DNA from: a bacterium
GTDB taxonomy: Bacteria > Eremiobacterota > Eremiobacteria > Baltobacterales > Baltobacteraceae
Direction of reading: 5' to 3'
DNA: 13,116 bases
Assembly (NCBI GenBank): GCA_021784715.1
Contig: JAJYHP010000028.1
Span: 1-13,116, forward strand
The notes under the pieces: model-generated
The model's database searches: none
What the model was told of the DNA's origin: nothing
Seen by the model: the letters and a program-made list of their open reading frames with translations, nothing else
In this document: positions 1 to 6,710 of the stretch, piece after piece
Position numbering within the stretch: the first letter of the stretch is position 1
Layout: each line of letters begins with the position of its first letter
Made by a program: the position numbers and the translations under genes

Positions 1-485
1 TAACGATGGCGCGCGAGCGGATTGCGTTTCAAGGATTACCCGCGCGTATCTGTTGGCTCGGTTATGGCGACCGGGCGAAGGCCGGGCTTGCGTTTAACGA
101 TCTCGTCCGCCGCGGTGAACTCTCCGCACCGATCGTCATCGGGCGCGACCATCTCGACACGGGCAGCGTCGCCTCGCCGTATCGCGAGACCGAGGGCATG
201 CGCGACGGCAGCGATGCGATCGCCGATTGGCCGATTCTCAACGCTCTCCTTAACACCGCAGCGGGCGCTCACTGGGTGAGTTTCCATCACGGCGGCGGTG
301 TCGGCATTGGATACAGCCTCCACGCCGGTATGGTCGTCGTCGCCGACGGCTCGCGCGACGCGGAGGAGCGCTTAGGCGCCGTCCTGACGACCGATTGCGG
401 CATGGGCGTCGTGCGGCACGCCGATGCGGGGTACGAACTCGCGATCGAAACCGCCGATGAGAAGGGTATCGATTGGCGGCTTTAG
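1..485 (+). CDS. hutU: Urocanate hydratase, C-terminal part (5' end outside window)
   Basis: Urocanate hydratase (urocanase) catalyses the NAD+-dependent hydration of urocanate to imidazolonepropionate, the second step of histidine catabolism, in the cytosol. About 160 codons are visible and the frame is open to the left edge; the family is about 550 residues long, so roughly 70% lies upstream. Counting from the Met at position 6, diagnostic blocks are [14 protein letters not shown] (8-21, containing the conserved Cys16 of the active-site region), [18 protein letters not shown] (46-63), the NALLNTAAG and [12 protein letters not shown] glycine-rich stretch (79-104) and RHADAGYE (137-144). That Met is internal and is not the gene start. 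The stop TAG (483-485) overlaps the hutI start, so the two are probably translationally coupled. Nothing visible suggests inactivation. Family assignment is very secure. Confidence 0.97.
   Translation, partial: TMARERIAFQGLPARICWLGYGDRAKAGLAFNDLVRRGELSAPIVIGRDHLDTGSVASPYRETEGMRDGSDAIADWPILNALLNTAAGAHWVSFHHGGGVGIGYSLHAGMVVVADGSRDAEERLGAVLTTDCGMGVVRHADAGYELAIETADEKGIDWRL
461..466 (+). promoter_or_regulatory. Ribosome binding site supporting the hutI TTG start
   Basis: GAAGGG lies six bases before TTG 473, inside the last codons of hutU. The next in-frame alternative, GTG at 497, has no purine-rich stretch at the right distance. This supports TTG 473 as the start and a 13-bp overlap with hutU. 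Confidence 0.6.
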
Positions 486-1705
486 CACCGCTCCTCGTGC
501 GTGCGCGTGCGCTGATAACGTGCGATACCGATCTACCGCAACAGGGGATTACGTTCGAGGATCTCGGCATCGTCGAACGGGGGGCGATCTTCGTTCGCGA
601 CGGACGCATCGCCGCGCTCGGCGAACGCGCGTCGGTGGAACGCGTTGCCGCCGCCGAGGACTGCGAGCTCCTCGATCTCCCCGATGCGGTGCTCGTTCCC
701 GGTTTTGTCGACGCGCATACCCATCCGCTGTTCTCGGGAAATAGAGAGCCCGATTTTCGGGCACGACTACAACATGAACCCGCTCCGCTCGGCATGCTCT
801 ATACCGTCGAGCGAACGCGTGAAGCGCTACTCACTCCGGAGCCGTTCTGGAACGGCGATGTCGCTCCGCGTCTGCGCGCGATGCTCGCACATGGAACGAC
901 GACCGCAGAAGTAAAGACCGGGTACGCGCTCCACCGTCCCGGCGAACTCGAACTGCTCGATCTACTGGATCGCGCGCAGTCCGACGAGACGTTACCGCGC
1001 ATCGTGCCGACCTTTCTCGGCGCTCACGCGCTTCCGCCGGAATTTCCCGATGCCGAAGTCTTCGTCGATTACTTGATCGACCAATGCCTGCCGTTCGCGC
1101 GCGTGCATGGCGCGCGTTATGCCGACGCATTTTGCGAGCCGGGTTTCTTTTCGGCGGCGCAAACGCAACGCTACCTCGAAGCCGCCCGTCGTGCCGGCCT
1201 GCGGTTGCGCGTGCATTGCGACGAGATGGCGCACGGTGGAGCTGCGACGATGGCGCTCGCACTCGGCGTCGATGCGATCGATCACGGAAACTATATTACC
1301 GATGGCGACGCGCAACGGCTGAGCTCGAGCGAGAGCGTTTTGGTCGCATGCCCGGCGACGATCGATTATCTCGGGCTAGCGCGGCATGCCCCGGTTCGTG
1401 CCGTCCTCGAGGGCGGCGGGCGCGTTGCCTTCGCCAGCGATTTCAATCCCGGAACCTCGCCCTGCCTCAATCTCGCGCACGTAGCCTATCTCGGGCGGAA
1501 GATCTTCGGTCTGAGCGCCGCGGAATCGCTCGACGCGATAACGCGCCAAGCCGCCCGCAGCCTGCATATCGAGCGCGGAATCCTGCGCGTCGGCGGCGAT
1601 GCGGACTTCGTCGCGCTAGGGATCGACGAACCCGACGAATTCGGTTGGTTGCACGGCGGTAACATCGCTGCGGTGGTGGTTCGCGCCGGACGGGTGCTAA
1701 AATGA
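473..1705 (+). CDS. hutI: Imidazolonepropionase
   Basis: This is a metal-dependent amidohydrolase that opens the imidazolone ring of 4-imidazolone-5-propionate to give N-formimino-L-glutamate, the third step of histidine degradation, in the cytosol. The 410 residues match the usual family length. Visible landmarks are [16 protein letters not shown] with metal ligands His82 and His84, VKTGYALH (148-154), [11 protein letters not shown] (181-191), the VHCDE block with His248, DHGNY with His271, and [11 protein letters not shown] with the catalytic or metal-binding Asp323. The C-terminal GDADFVAL and VRAGRV segments rebuild the small beta-sandwich typical of amidohydrolases. The TTG start overlaps hutU by 13 bp and is backed by a purine-rich site at 461-466. 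The stop overlaps the next gene by 4 bp (ATGA), so three hut genes read as one coupled unit. Confidence 0.96.
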   Translation: MAALAPLLVRARALITCDTDLPQQGITFEDLGIVERGAIFVRDGRIAALGERASVERVAAAEDCELLDLPDAVLVPGFVDAHTHPLFSGNREPDFRARLQHEPAPLGMLYTVERTREALLTPEPFWNGDVAPRLRAMLAHGTTTAEVKTGYALHRPGELELLDLLDRAQSDETLPRIVPTFLGAHALPPEFPDAEVFVDYLIDQCLPFARVHGARYADAFCEPGFFSAAQTQRYLEAARRAGLRLRVHCDEMAHGGAATMALALGVDAIDHGNYITDGDAQRLSSSESVLVACPATIDYLGLARHAPVRAVLEGGGRVAFASDFNPGTSPCLNLAHVAYLGRKIFGLSAAESLDAITRQAARSLHIERGILRVGGDADFVALGIDEPDEFGWLHGGNIAAVVVRAGRVLK

Positions 1706-2997
1706 GCGAGCTCTTTATCGCGGCGCGCGCGCTCGTTGCCGGCGAGGAGCGGCGCGAGATCGCGTTTCTCGTCGAGAACGGTCGTTTTACCGAGATCGGC
1801 GACGCGAAAACGCTCGCCGTCGAGGCCGCGCGACGTGGAACGAAGACGCGGCGTTTTCCCGAAGATCGCTTGCTCGTCCCCGGCTTTATCAACGGACACA
1901 GTCACGCCTATCAGGTGTTGCTACGCGGTTGGGCCGACGACTGGAGTTTCGAGAAATGGCGCAGCGATGCGCTCTATCGCGTCGTCCCGCAACTGAGCGC
2001 CGACGATATTTATTGGGTCTTCGTTTTTGCATTTAGCGAGATGCTCGCCGCCGGAATTACCACCGTGGCGGAGTTTTTCTATCTTAACGGCATGGGAAAT
2101 GCGCACGCCGAATCCGCGATCCGCGCCGCGCGCGATACGGGGATACGTTTGGTCTTCGCTCGCACCTGGATGGATGCGGCCTATGCTCCCGATGCCTATC
2201 GCGAGACCATCGAAGAAGCCCGAACGCGCAGCCTCGAACTTTTAGCGGCGTATCCGGAGATTCACTTTTGCGTTGCTCCGCATTCGTTGCATGCCGCTTC
2301 GCCGGCGATGATCGAGGCGGCAGCGAATTTTGCCGCCGAGCACGATTGTATGTTGCACGTGCACGTTGCCGAAGCGGCGTACGAAGGGGCGGCGACCCTC
2401 GCCGAGCACGGGGCGACGCCGGTACGCTTGCTCGATCGACTTGGGGCGCTCAACGAACGATGCGTCGCCATTCATGCGATCTATATCGACGACGAAGAGA
2501 AAGAACTTCTCGCCGAGCGCGGCGCGCGCGTCATTCACAATCCGATGACCAATCAATATCTCGGTGATGGGATCTGCGACATATCGGGCCTGCGCGCGCT
2601 CGGCGTCCCCATCGGCTTAGGAACCGATGCCGACGTCAAACCTTCGGCGATCGACGAGATGCGCGCCGCGTCGTTGTTGCAGAAGATCGCGCGTACCGAC
2701 GGCGCGGCGTTCGGGGCACGCGCGGCGTTCGATTTGGCGACGGCGAGCGGCGCGCGCGCGTTGCGCGTCGATGCGGGGCGCTTCGTAGCGGGGGCCTTCG
2801 CGGATTTCGTCGTGCTCGACGCGCGCGCGATCGACCCCTGGGCGCCCGCGGTCAACGCGCTGGTCTATCGGGGCGAGGATGCGTGGGTTCAGGGGACCTT
2901 CGTAGCCGGAAAGCGCGTCGCGGGGCGCGATCCGAGCCCGGCCGCTAGCGCGGCACGCGAACGGTTACGGGAGATCGCCGAACGCCTCGTGCCGTAG
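1702..2997 (+). CDS. hutF: Amidohydrolase, probably formimidoylglutamate deiminase
   Basis: This is most likely formimidoylglutamate deiminase, which converts N-formimino-L-glutamate to N-formyl-L-glutamate and ammonia. The 431-residue protein has the metal-dependent deaminase layout: PGFINGHSHAYQ with His66 and His68, a CVAPHSLHA block (190-197), HVHVAE with His219, His221 and Glu224, a conserved His258, and GLGTDAD with Asp309. The stretch around residues 82-127 (SFEKWR, LYRVVPQLS, EMLAAGITTVAEF) closely resembles the HutF family rather than guanine or chlorohydrolase relatives, and NQYLGDGI (284-291) resembles the HutF loop. ATG 1702 overlaps the hutI stop by 4 bp. The gene position directly after hutI agrees with the next pathway step. 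The residual alternative is another aminohydrolase of the same superfamily recruited to the operon. The 3' end overlaps the convergent serine hydrolase gene by 33 bp. Confidence 0.75.
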   Translation: MSELFIAARALVAGEERREIAFLVENGRFTEIGDAKTLAVEAARRGTKTRRFPEDRLLVPGFINGHSHAYQVLLRGWADDWSFEKWRSDALYRVVPQLSADDIYWVFVFAFSEMLAAGITTVAEFFYLNGMGNAHAESAIRAARDTGIRLVFARTWMDAAYAPDAYRETIEEARTRSLELLAAYPEIHFCVAPHSLHAASPAMIEAAANFAAEHDCMLHVHVAEAAYEGAATLAEHGATPVRLLDRLGALNERCVAIHAIYIDDEEKELLAERGARVIHNPMTNQYLGDGICDISGLRALGVPIGLGTDADVKPSAIDEMRAASLLQKIARTDGAAFGARAAFDLATASGARALRVDAGRFVAGAFADFVVLDARAIDPWAPAVNALVYRGEDAWVQGTFVAGKRVAGRDPSPAASAARERLREIAERLVP

Positions 2998-3762
2998 CAA
3001 CCGCATGAAGACGCCGAAGCGCGCGTTGTTCTCCGGCGTCGAAGGCATCTCGGTATAAACGACGAGCGCCGCGCGTCGCCCGTCGACGGTTGTGAGGATT
3101 CCGCCGTCATGGGTGACCTCGCTGGTGTCGCCGGTCTTATGGGCAAATCGGTCGTCCGGAGCGAGCCCGAGGCTTAACTTATCGTTCCAGCGCTGATCGC
3201 CGAGCCAACCCTCGAGCAGCTCCGCCCCGGGGAACGCGCGCTCCGCAATGAGGCGAAAGAGTCGCGCGGCATCGCGCACGGGGTGAGCATTGCGATGCTT
3301 CCCATCCCACTGCGGGTCGGCGATGAGCGGGTCGCTCCCGGAGAGCTTCCGGTGGAACGCCGTCGCGGAGAGTCCGAGCTCGGCGCGAACGATCGCGCTC
3401 GCCTCCTCGCGCCCCAGGCGGTCGAAGAGTTCGTTGGTCGCGACGTTGTCCGACCGATCGATAGCATAGCGGCAGAGCTCCTCCAGGCTCGCCTCGTAGC
3501 CGGGCTCGATCGGCGAAGGCGCATCGTTGAGCGTGAGGTTCTCCCGGCGCACCGGGCGTCGCTCGTCGAGCCGTCGCTCGCCTCGCGCCACGAGCAGGAG
3601 CGCCGCAGCAGCGAGCGGGGTCTTGATCGTGCTCGCGGGGTAGATCGCGCGGTCGGCATCGAGCTCGCGGGGCTCCCCCCGGGAAGCGATCGGCTCCCAG
3701 AGGATCGCCGGGCGGAGGAGCCCGGCGCGCCGCGCGCACTCACGAAGAAGGGGACTTTCCAT
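2965..3762 (-). CDS. Class A beta-lactamase-like serine hydrolase, no Glu166 motif
   Basis: This is a penicillin-recognising serine hydrolase of the class A beta-lactamase fold. From the ATG at 3762 (265 residues) the motifs come in order: PASTIK with nucleophile Ser44 and Lys47, SDN at 104-106, and HKTG with Lys209-Thr210-Gly211. The Omega-loop ExxLN motif that carries the deacylating Glu166 in true class A enzymes is not visible; the equivalent region reads FHRKLSG and then NAHPVRDAARL. This favours a beta-lactamase-related hydrolase of unknown substrate over a proven antibiotic-degrading enzyme. No signal peptide is seen, so the product appears cytoplasmic. GGAAG lies 11 bases before ATG 3762. 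The frame stays open upstream to a TTG at 3906, through ATG 3888, but that extension runs across the palindromic control region and looks non-coding. It is divergent from the STAS-led pump operon and convergent with hutF. Confidence 0.8.
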   Translation of the reverse strand: MESPLLRECARRAGLLRPAILWEPIASRGEPRELDADRAIYPASTIKTPLAAAALLLVARGERRLDERRPVRRENLTLNDAPSPIEPGYEASLEELCRYAIDRSDNVATNELFDRLGREEASAIVRAELGLSATAFHRKLSGSDPLIADPQWDGKHRNAHPVRDAARLFRLIAERAFPGAELLEGWLGDQRWNDKLSLGLAPDDRFAHKTGDTSEVTHDGGILTTVDGRRAALVVYTEMPSTPENNARFGVFMRLLRHEAFGDLP

Positions 3763-3821
3763 CGCTTCGGGCGCTTCCAAGATCGACAGGTGCAACCCTG
3801 GCCGCCGGACCGGGTTAAAAT

Positions 3822-3843
3822 TGCGTGTAAGCACTTGCACGCA
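3822..3843. promoter_or_regulatory. Near-perfect 22-bp palindrome, candidate operator 1
   Basis: The arms TGCGTGTAAG (3822-3831) and CTTGCACGCA (3834-3843) pair at nine of ten positions around a central CA. The core GTAAGCACTTGC (3827-3838) matches the second palindrome at 3871-3882 at ten of twelve positions. The dyad form and two-base centre suit a dimeric repressor better than a terminator hairpin. The TetR-family protein encoded about 1 kb downstream is the obvious candidate ligand, by inference only. Confidence 0.6.
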
Positions 3844-3862
3844 GAGCCCGAATACGGTACTC

Positions 3863-3896
3863 TGCTTCCTGCAAGTACTTGCTTGCATAAAAGTAT
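3863..3896 (+). promoter_or_regulatory. Possible promoter of the STAS-led efflux operon, perhaps leaderless
   Basis: CATAAA (3886-3891) resembles a -10 box (four of six consensus bases) and ends five bases before the ATG at 3897. The -35 position about 17 bases upstream is poor. No Shine-Dalgarno sequence precedes the ATG, so transcription may begin at or next to it and give a leaderless message. An alternative weak pair is TTGCAC (3835-3840) with TACTCT (3858-3863), which would give a short leader. The stretch is AT-rich compared with its surroundings. Confidence 0.35.
3870..3887. promoter_or_regulatory. Perfect 12-bp palindrome with extra half-site, candidate operator 2
   Basis: GCAAGTACTTGC (3871-3882) is a perfect dyad. 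A further CTTGCA half-site (3882-3887) lets TGCAAG at 3870-3875 form a second, overlapping dyad with a six-base spacer. Its centre is 44 bp from that of the upstream palindrome, close to four helical turns, so both would lie on roughly the same DNA face. It sits just upstream of a possible -10 element, a classic place for repression. Confidence 0.6.
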
Positions 3897-4193
3897 ATGA
3901 AAACAAAAGAAACCAAGATCCAGATATTCTCCAGCGATCTCCTCGATATCGGCCGGGATGAAGCGCATCTCGACGCGATCGTCGATCGCCATACCGAGCG
4001 CGTGGTCGTCGATCTCGCCGACCTCGCCAGCCTCGACGTCGGCCGGATGCGCAGCCTCGTTACGCTCCTGCGCCGAAGCCGCGACCACGGCGTAGAATTC
4101 TCCGTTCGCACCTCGCACGAAGATGTGCGGCGTCAACTCGCGCTCACGGGCCTCGACCGCATCCTTGAGGTCGAGGGGGGAAGTGCGGCGTGA
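3897..4193 (+). CDS. STAS-domain protein lacking the phospho-acceptor serine
   Basis: This is a single-domain 98-residue protein with the STAS fold (SpoIIAA/RsbV anti-sigma antagonists, MlaB). VVVDLADLASLD (36-47) is the buried strand leading to the signature loop, and the C-terminal part (EDVRRQLALTGLDRILEV) matches the usual 'R..L.LTGLD' helix. The loop that reads DSSG in SpoIIAA-type antagonists here reads DVGRM, so the regulatory serine is missing and kinase-switched partner binding is unlikely. Its role could be structural, as MlaB is in a lipid-transport complex, or it could bind another partner; neither can be shown here. It is the first gene of the pump operon. ATG 3897 has no Shine-Dalgarno sequence and is followed by A-rich codons. 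Its stop overlaps the next GTG by 4 bp. Confidence 0.75.
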   Translation: MKTKETKIQIFSSDLLDIGRDEAHLDAIVDRHTERVVVDLADLASLDVGRMRSLVTLLRRSRDHGVEFSVRTSHEDVRRQLALTGLDRILEVEGGSAA

Positions 4194-4846
4194 TCGCCCG
4201 GGTTGCACTCGTCCTCGCTTTGGTTCCGGGGTTGCTCGCGCTCTCCGCGCCGACGCGACCGTTGCGCCCAATGACCGCCGCGGCGATCGTCGACAAGATG
4301 CTCGACCGGAATCCCGGGCTGACGAGTTATCGCGCGCGCGTTCACGTCACGACGCACATGCTTTCGTTCCCGTTTCTCTCGCCGACGCTCGACGGCACTA
4401 CCTATTACAAGCGCCCGAGTAAATTCGTGGTCGTCTTCGATCGAGTTCCGGCCTATGCCGCAGGCTTCTCGAAGATCTTTAATAACGTGGGCGACCCCGG
4501 CGCCTGGTCGAAAGATAATGTCGTCTCGTACGCCGGTACGCGCGTCTGGAGCGGGCGCCCTGTATACATTCTAACGGTGGCGCCGCGGCAATACAGCGAT
4601 ATTCTTGCCTACGCTCATGCAATCGTCGACCCGGCAACGTGGGAGTTGGTCGAGATGACGTGGCACTATCGCAACGGCGGCACGATCTCGATGCGTCAAT
4701 GGTATCGCCGCGAGAACGGTTACGACGTGCTCGCCGAACAAAGCGCCGAAATTAATTTTCGCGTTCGCGCGAGTTCCCACGCGACCTATGGGAAATATCA
4801 AATGAACGTGCCGATTTCCGACTCGGTCTTTACGGGGGCGAAGTGA
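4190..4846 (+). CDS. Exported LolA/lipoprotein-sorting-like protein
   Basis: This is a 218-residue protein with a hydrophobic N-terminal signal segment (about residues 3-20, ending near LSAPT), so it is probably exported. The rest is rich in beta strands: YRARVHV, GTTYYKRPSKFVVVFD, GRPVYILTV, a DPATWELVEMTWHYRNGGT turn-strand pair, then AEINFRVRASS. Such DPxTWxxV repeats resemble the curved sheet of the LolA/LolB/LppX-like group ('outer membrane lipoprotein-sorting protein' in many genomes). No lipobox cysteine is seen; indeed the protein has no cysteine. Function is not demonstrated, but a periplasmic carrier or chaperone for a lipid or lipoprotein is plausible. GTG 4190 overlaps the STAS stop by 4 bp and has a strong purine tract (GAGGGGGGAAG) upstream. 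Its stop overlaps the tetR-type start. Confidence 0.6.
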   Translation: MIARVALVLALVPGLLALSAPTRPLRPMTAAAIVDKMLDRNPGLTSYRARVHVTTHMLSFPFLSPTLDGTTYYKRPSKFVVVFDRVPAYAAGFSKIFNNVGDPGAWSKDNVVSYAGTRVWSGRPVYILTVAPRQYSDILAYAHAIVDPATWELVEMTWHYRNGGTISMRQWYRRENGYDVLAEQSAEINFRVRASSHATYGKYQMNVPISDSVFTGAK

Positions 4847-5466
4847 GCACGCACGTTGCGGCCCGAGCGGAAGAGCGGCGCGCAGCCGGAACCGACGCGA
4901 CGCGAGAGCGGATCCTTCATGCCGCCCGCGAGGTAGTCGCTCGAAAAGGTAAGCGCGCCGCCACGACGCGCGAGATCGCGGAGGTAGCGGGCGTCAATGA
5001 AACGACGCTCTTCCGGCATTTCGGTACGAAGGAAAAATTACTCTACGAGCTCGTCGAGTATTGCTGCCCGAGTACCTCGATCGACGAGTTTACCATTTCG
5101 TTGCGAGGGCCGGTTGAGACCGACCTCATGACGATGGGACGCTTCCTCATGGAGCGCCTCTGGAGCATGCGCGATATGGTCCGCTGGTCGATGGTCGAGG
5201 ACGATTATGAAGCGAACGTCTACGGCTCGGCGACCTGGCGCCCGCAAAATGCGGTCCGCGAGGCGTTGGTCGCATTCATGGCCTCGCGCGTCGAACGAGG
5301 AGAGCTTGTCGGCAACCCTGAGGATCTTGCCGCTGTTTTCGGATCGATGATCTTCGCGCACGTGATGGGACGACAAAAATATCCCGACGTGCGTTTTTAT
5401 GCAGACCAAGAGTACGGGTTAGGGACGTACATTCATATCTTTCTCAATGGAGCAAGGAATAAGTAA
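4843..5466 (+). CDS. TetR-family transcriptional regulator
   Basis: This is a one-component regulator of 207 residues, typical of the family. The N-terminal DNA-binding domain spans about residues 20-67: ATRERILHAAREVVARKG, then TTREIAEVAGVNETTLFRHFG (41-61), which is the helix-turn-helix with its recognition helix, followed by TKEKLLYEL. The remaining part, about residues 75-205, is a poorly conserved helical ligand-binding and dimerisation domain, including a WSMRDMVRWSMVEDD stretch. It probably represses this operon and is induced by a pump substrate, as in many TetR-efflux pairs; the ligand cannot be told. The palindromes at 3822-3887 are candidate operators. GTG 4843 overlaps the previous stop by 4 bp with GGGGG just upstream, and the stop shares one base with the next ATG. 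Placing the regulator third, inside the operon, implies autoregulation. Confidence 0.92.
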   Translation: MSTHVAARAEERRAAGTDATRERILHAAREVVARKGKRAATTREIAEVAGVNETTLFRHFGTKEKLLYELVEYCCPSTSIDEFTISLRGPVETDLMTMGRFLMERLWSMRDMVRWSMVEDDYEANVYGSATWRPQNAVREALVAFMASRVERGELVGNPEDLAAVFGSMIFAHVMGRQKYPDVRFYADQEYGLGTYIHIFLNGARNK

Positions 5467-6710
5467 TGGCAACGAATCTGCAGGAGAGCCCGCAGGAATC
5501 GGCGGTTGACGGCACGGCTTCCGGTGAGGATACCTCGCCGAATCAGCCGCGGAAACGCGTCATTTTCGGCGTCCTCGGGACGATTCTCGCAATCGTGTTG
5601 CTGATTTACGGTGGGCGCTGGTATGCCTACGCACGCGTTCACGCGGGCACCGAGGACGCGATGATCGATTCAGACGTCGTTGCGATCACCAGTAAAATCG
5701 GTGAAAAAATCGACTCGATCCCGGTCCAAACCAACCAGTACGTCCGCAAAGGACAGCTCCTGGTCATACTCGATAATCGCGACGAGCGACACCGCTTAGC
5801 GCAAGCGCAGGCGGCGTACGACCAAGCGCTCTCCACCGAGACCACGTTGGTGCAGCAGAGTCAGGGCAGCGTCGCGCAGGCGCAGGCGGGCGTCGCAAGC
5901 GCAGTTGCTTCGGTCCCTCAGGCCGAGGCGGCGCTGGCGCAAGCACAGGCGCAGCTCGCTGCCGCAATTGCCGAGGTACCGGCCGCGCGCGCGAACTATG
6001 CGAAGGCCTCTGCCGATCTCGCCCGCGCGCGTTCGCTGGTTCGCACCGGCGACGTCGCGCGTCAAGAGCTCGATTCGGCGCTCGCCGAAGAGGGAGCCGC
6101 CGCGGCTGCCCTGGCGAGCGCCCAGGCCGATGTCGGGGCGGCACGCGACGGCGTGCGGGCGGCCCGCGATCGCGTCGTTGCGGCGAAGGCCGGCATCGCC
6201 GGGGCGCAAGGCGGCGTAACGACCGCCCAAGGGAAACTCGCACAGTCGAGCGATTCGAGCCAAGTCGTCGCGGCAAAAGCCGCACTCGATCTTGCGAAAC
6301 TCAATCTGCAGTATACGCGGATATATTCGCCGATCGATGGGTACGTCGGTGAGAAGAGTGCCCAGATCGGTCAAACGGTGAGCGCGGGGATGAACCTCAT
6401 GACGGTGATTCCGTCGAAAGATATCTTCGTGACGGCCAACTATAAAGAGACGGCGGTCGGCGCAATTCATGTTGGCCAAGAAGCGGATATTTTCGTCGAT
6501 GCCTATCCCGGGCACACATTCCACGGGCATGTGATTTCGATCAACCCGGCATCGCAGAACACCTACGCGCTGATCCCCTCGCAAAATGCAACCGGCAACT
6601 TCGTCAAGGTGACGCAGCGGATACCCGTGCGCATCTCGATCGACGATTTCAATCCGAAGATGCCCCTGCGTCCCGGTATGAGCGTTGAAGCGGACGTAAA
6701 GGTTCGCTAA
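5466..6710 (+). CDS. EmrA/HlyD-type periplasmic adaptor of a tripartite efflux pump
   Basis: This is a membrane fusion protein that links an inner-membrane transporter to an outer-membrane channel. In its 414 residues the order is: a polar cytoplasmic tail (1-30), one transmembrane helix (31-50), a first barrel-sandwich half (68-104, GQLLVILDNRDE), an Ala/Gln-rich helical hairpin (about 105-280, with many AQAQ and AAR repeats), the second half (LQYTRIYSPIDGYVGEK, 281-297), and a beta-barrel ending in LRPGMSVEADV. The IPSQNATGNFVKVTQRIPVRI stretch (370-390) is characteristic of EmrA-type rather than RND-type adaptors. AAGGA stands seven bases before ATG 5466. It overlaps the regulator stop and the transporter start by one base each, so adaptor and transporter should be made together. 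Confidence 0.94.
   Translation: MATNLQESPQESAVDGTASGEDTSPNQPRKRVIFGVLGTILAIVLLIYGGRWYAYARVHAGTEDAMIDSDVVAITSKIGEKIDSIPVQTNQYVRKGQLLVILDNRDERHRLAQAQAAYDQALSTETTLVQQSQGSVAQAQAGVASAVASVPQAEAALAQAQAQLAAAIAEVPAARANYAKASADLARARSLVRTGDVARQELDSALAEEGAAAAALASAQADVGAARDGVRAARDRVVAAKAGIAGAQGGVTTAQGKLAQSSDSSQVVAAKAALDLAKLNLQYTRIYSPIDGYVGEKSAQIGQTVSAGMNLMTVIPSKDIFVTANYKETAVGAIHVGQEADIFVDAYPGHTFHGHVISINPASQNTYALIPSQNATGNFVKVTQRIPVRISIDDFNPKMPLRPGMSVEADVKVR

Noticed and set aside
3822..3843. Reading the 22-bp palindrome as a transcription terminator
   Set aside because: It lies upstream of both divergent genes, not after one, has only a two-base centre, and no T-run follows on either strand at the required place.
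3283..3900. A 205-codon open frame on the + strand opposite the serine hydrolase
   Set aside because: It mirrors the SxxK/SDN-bearing gene and has no recognisable domain; it also ends within the STAS start region.
3763..3906. N-terminal extension of the serine hydrolase up to TTG 3906 or ATG 3888
   Set aside because: The extra residues are not family-like and do not form a signal peptide, and the stretch carries both palindromes, so it reads as control DNA. ATG 3762 is preferred.
5860..6260. Repetitive-looking GC-rich Ala/Gln codon tract in the adaptor gene
   Set aside because: It is explained by the heptad-type helical hairpin of the HlyD/EmrA family, not by an independent DNA repeat element.
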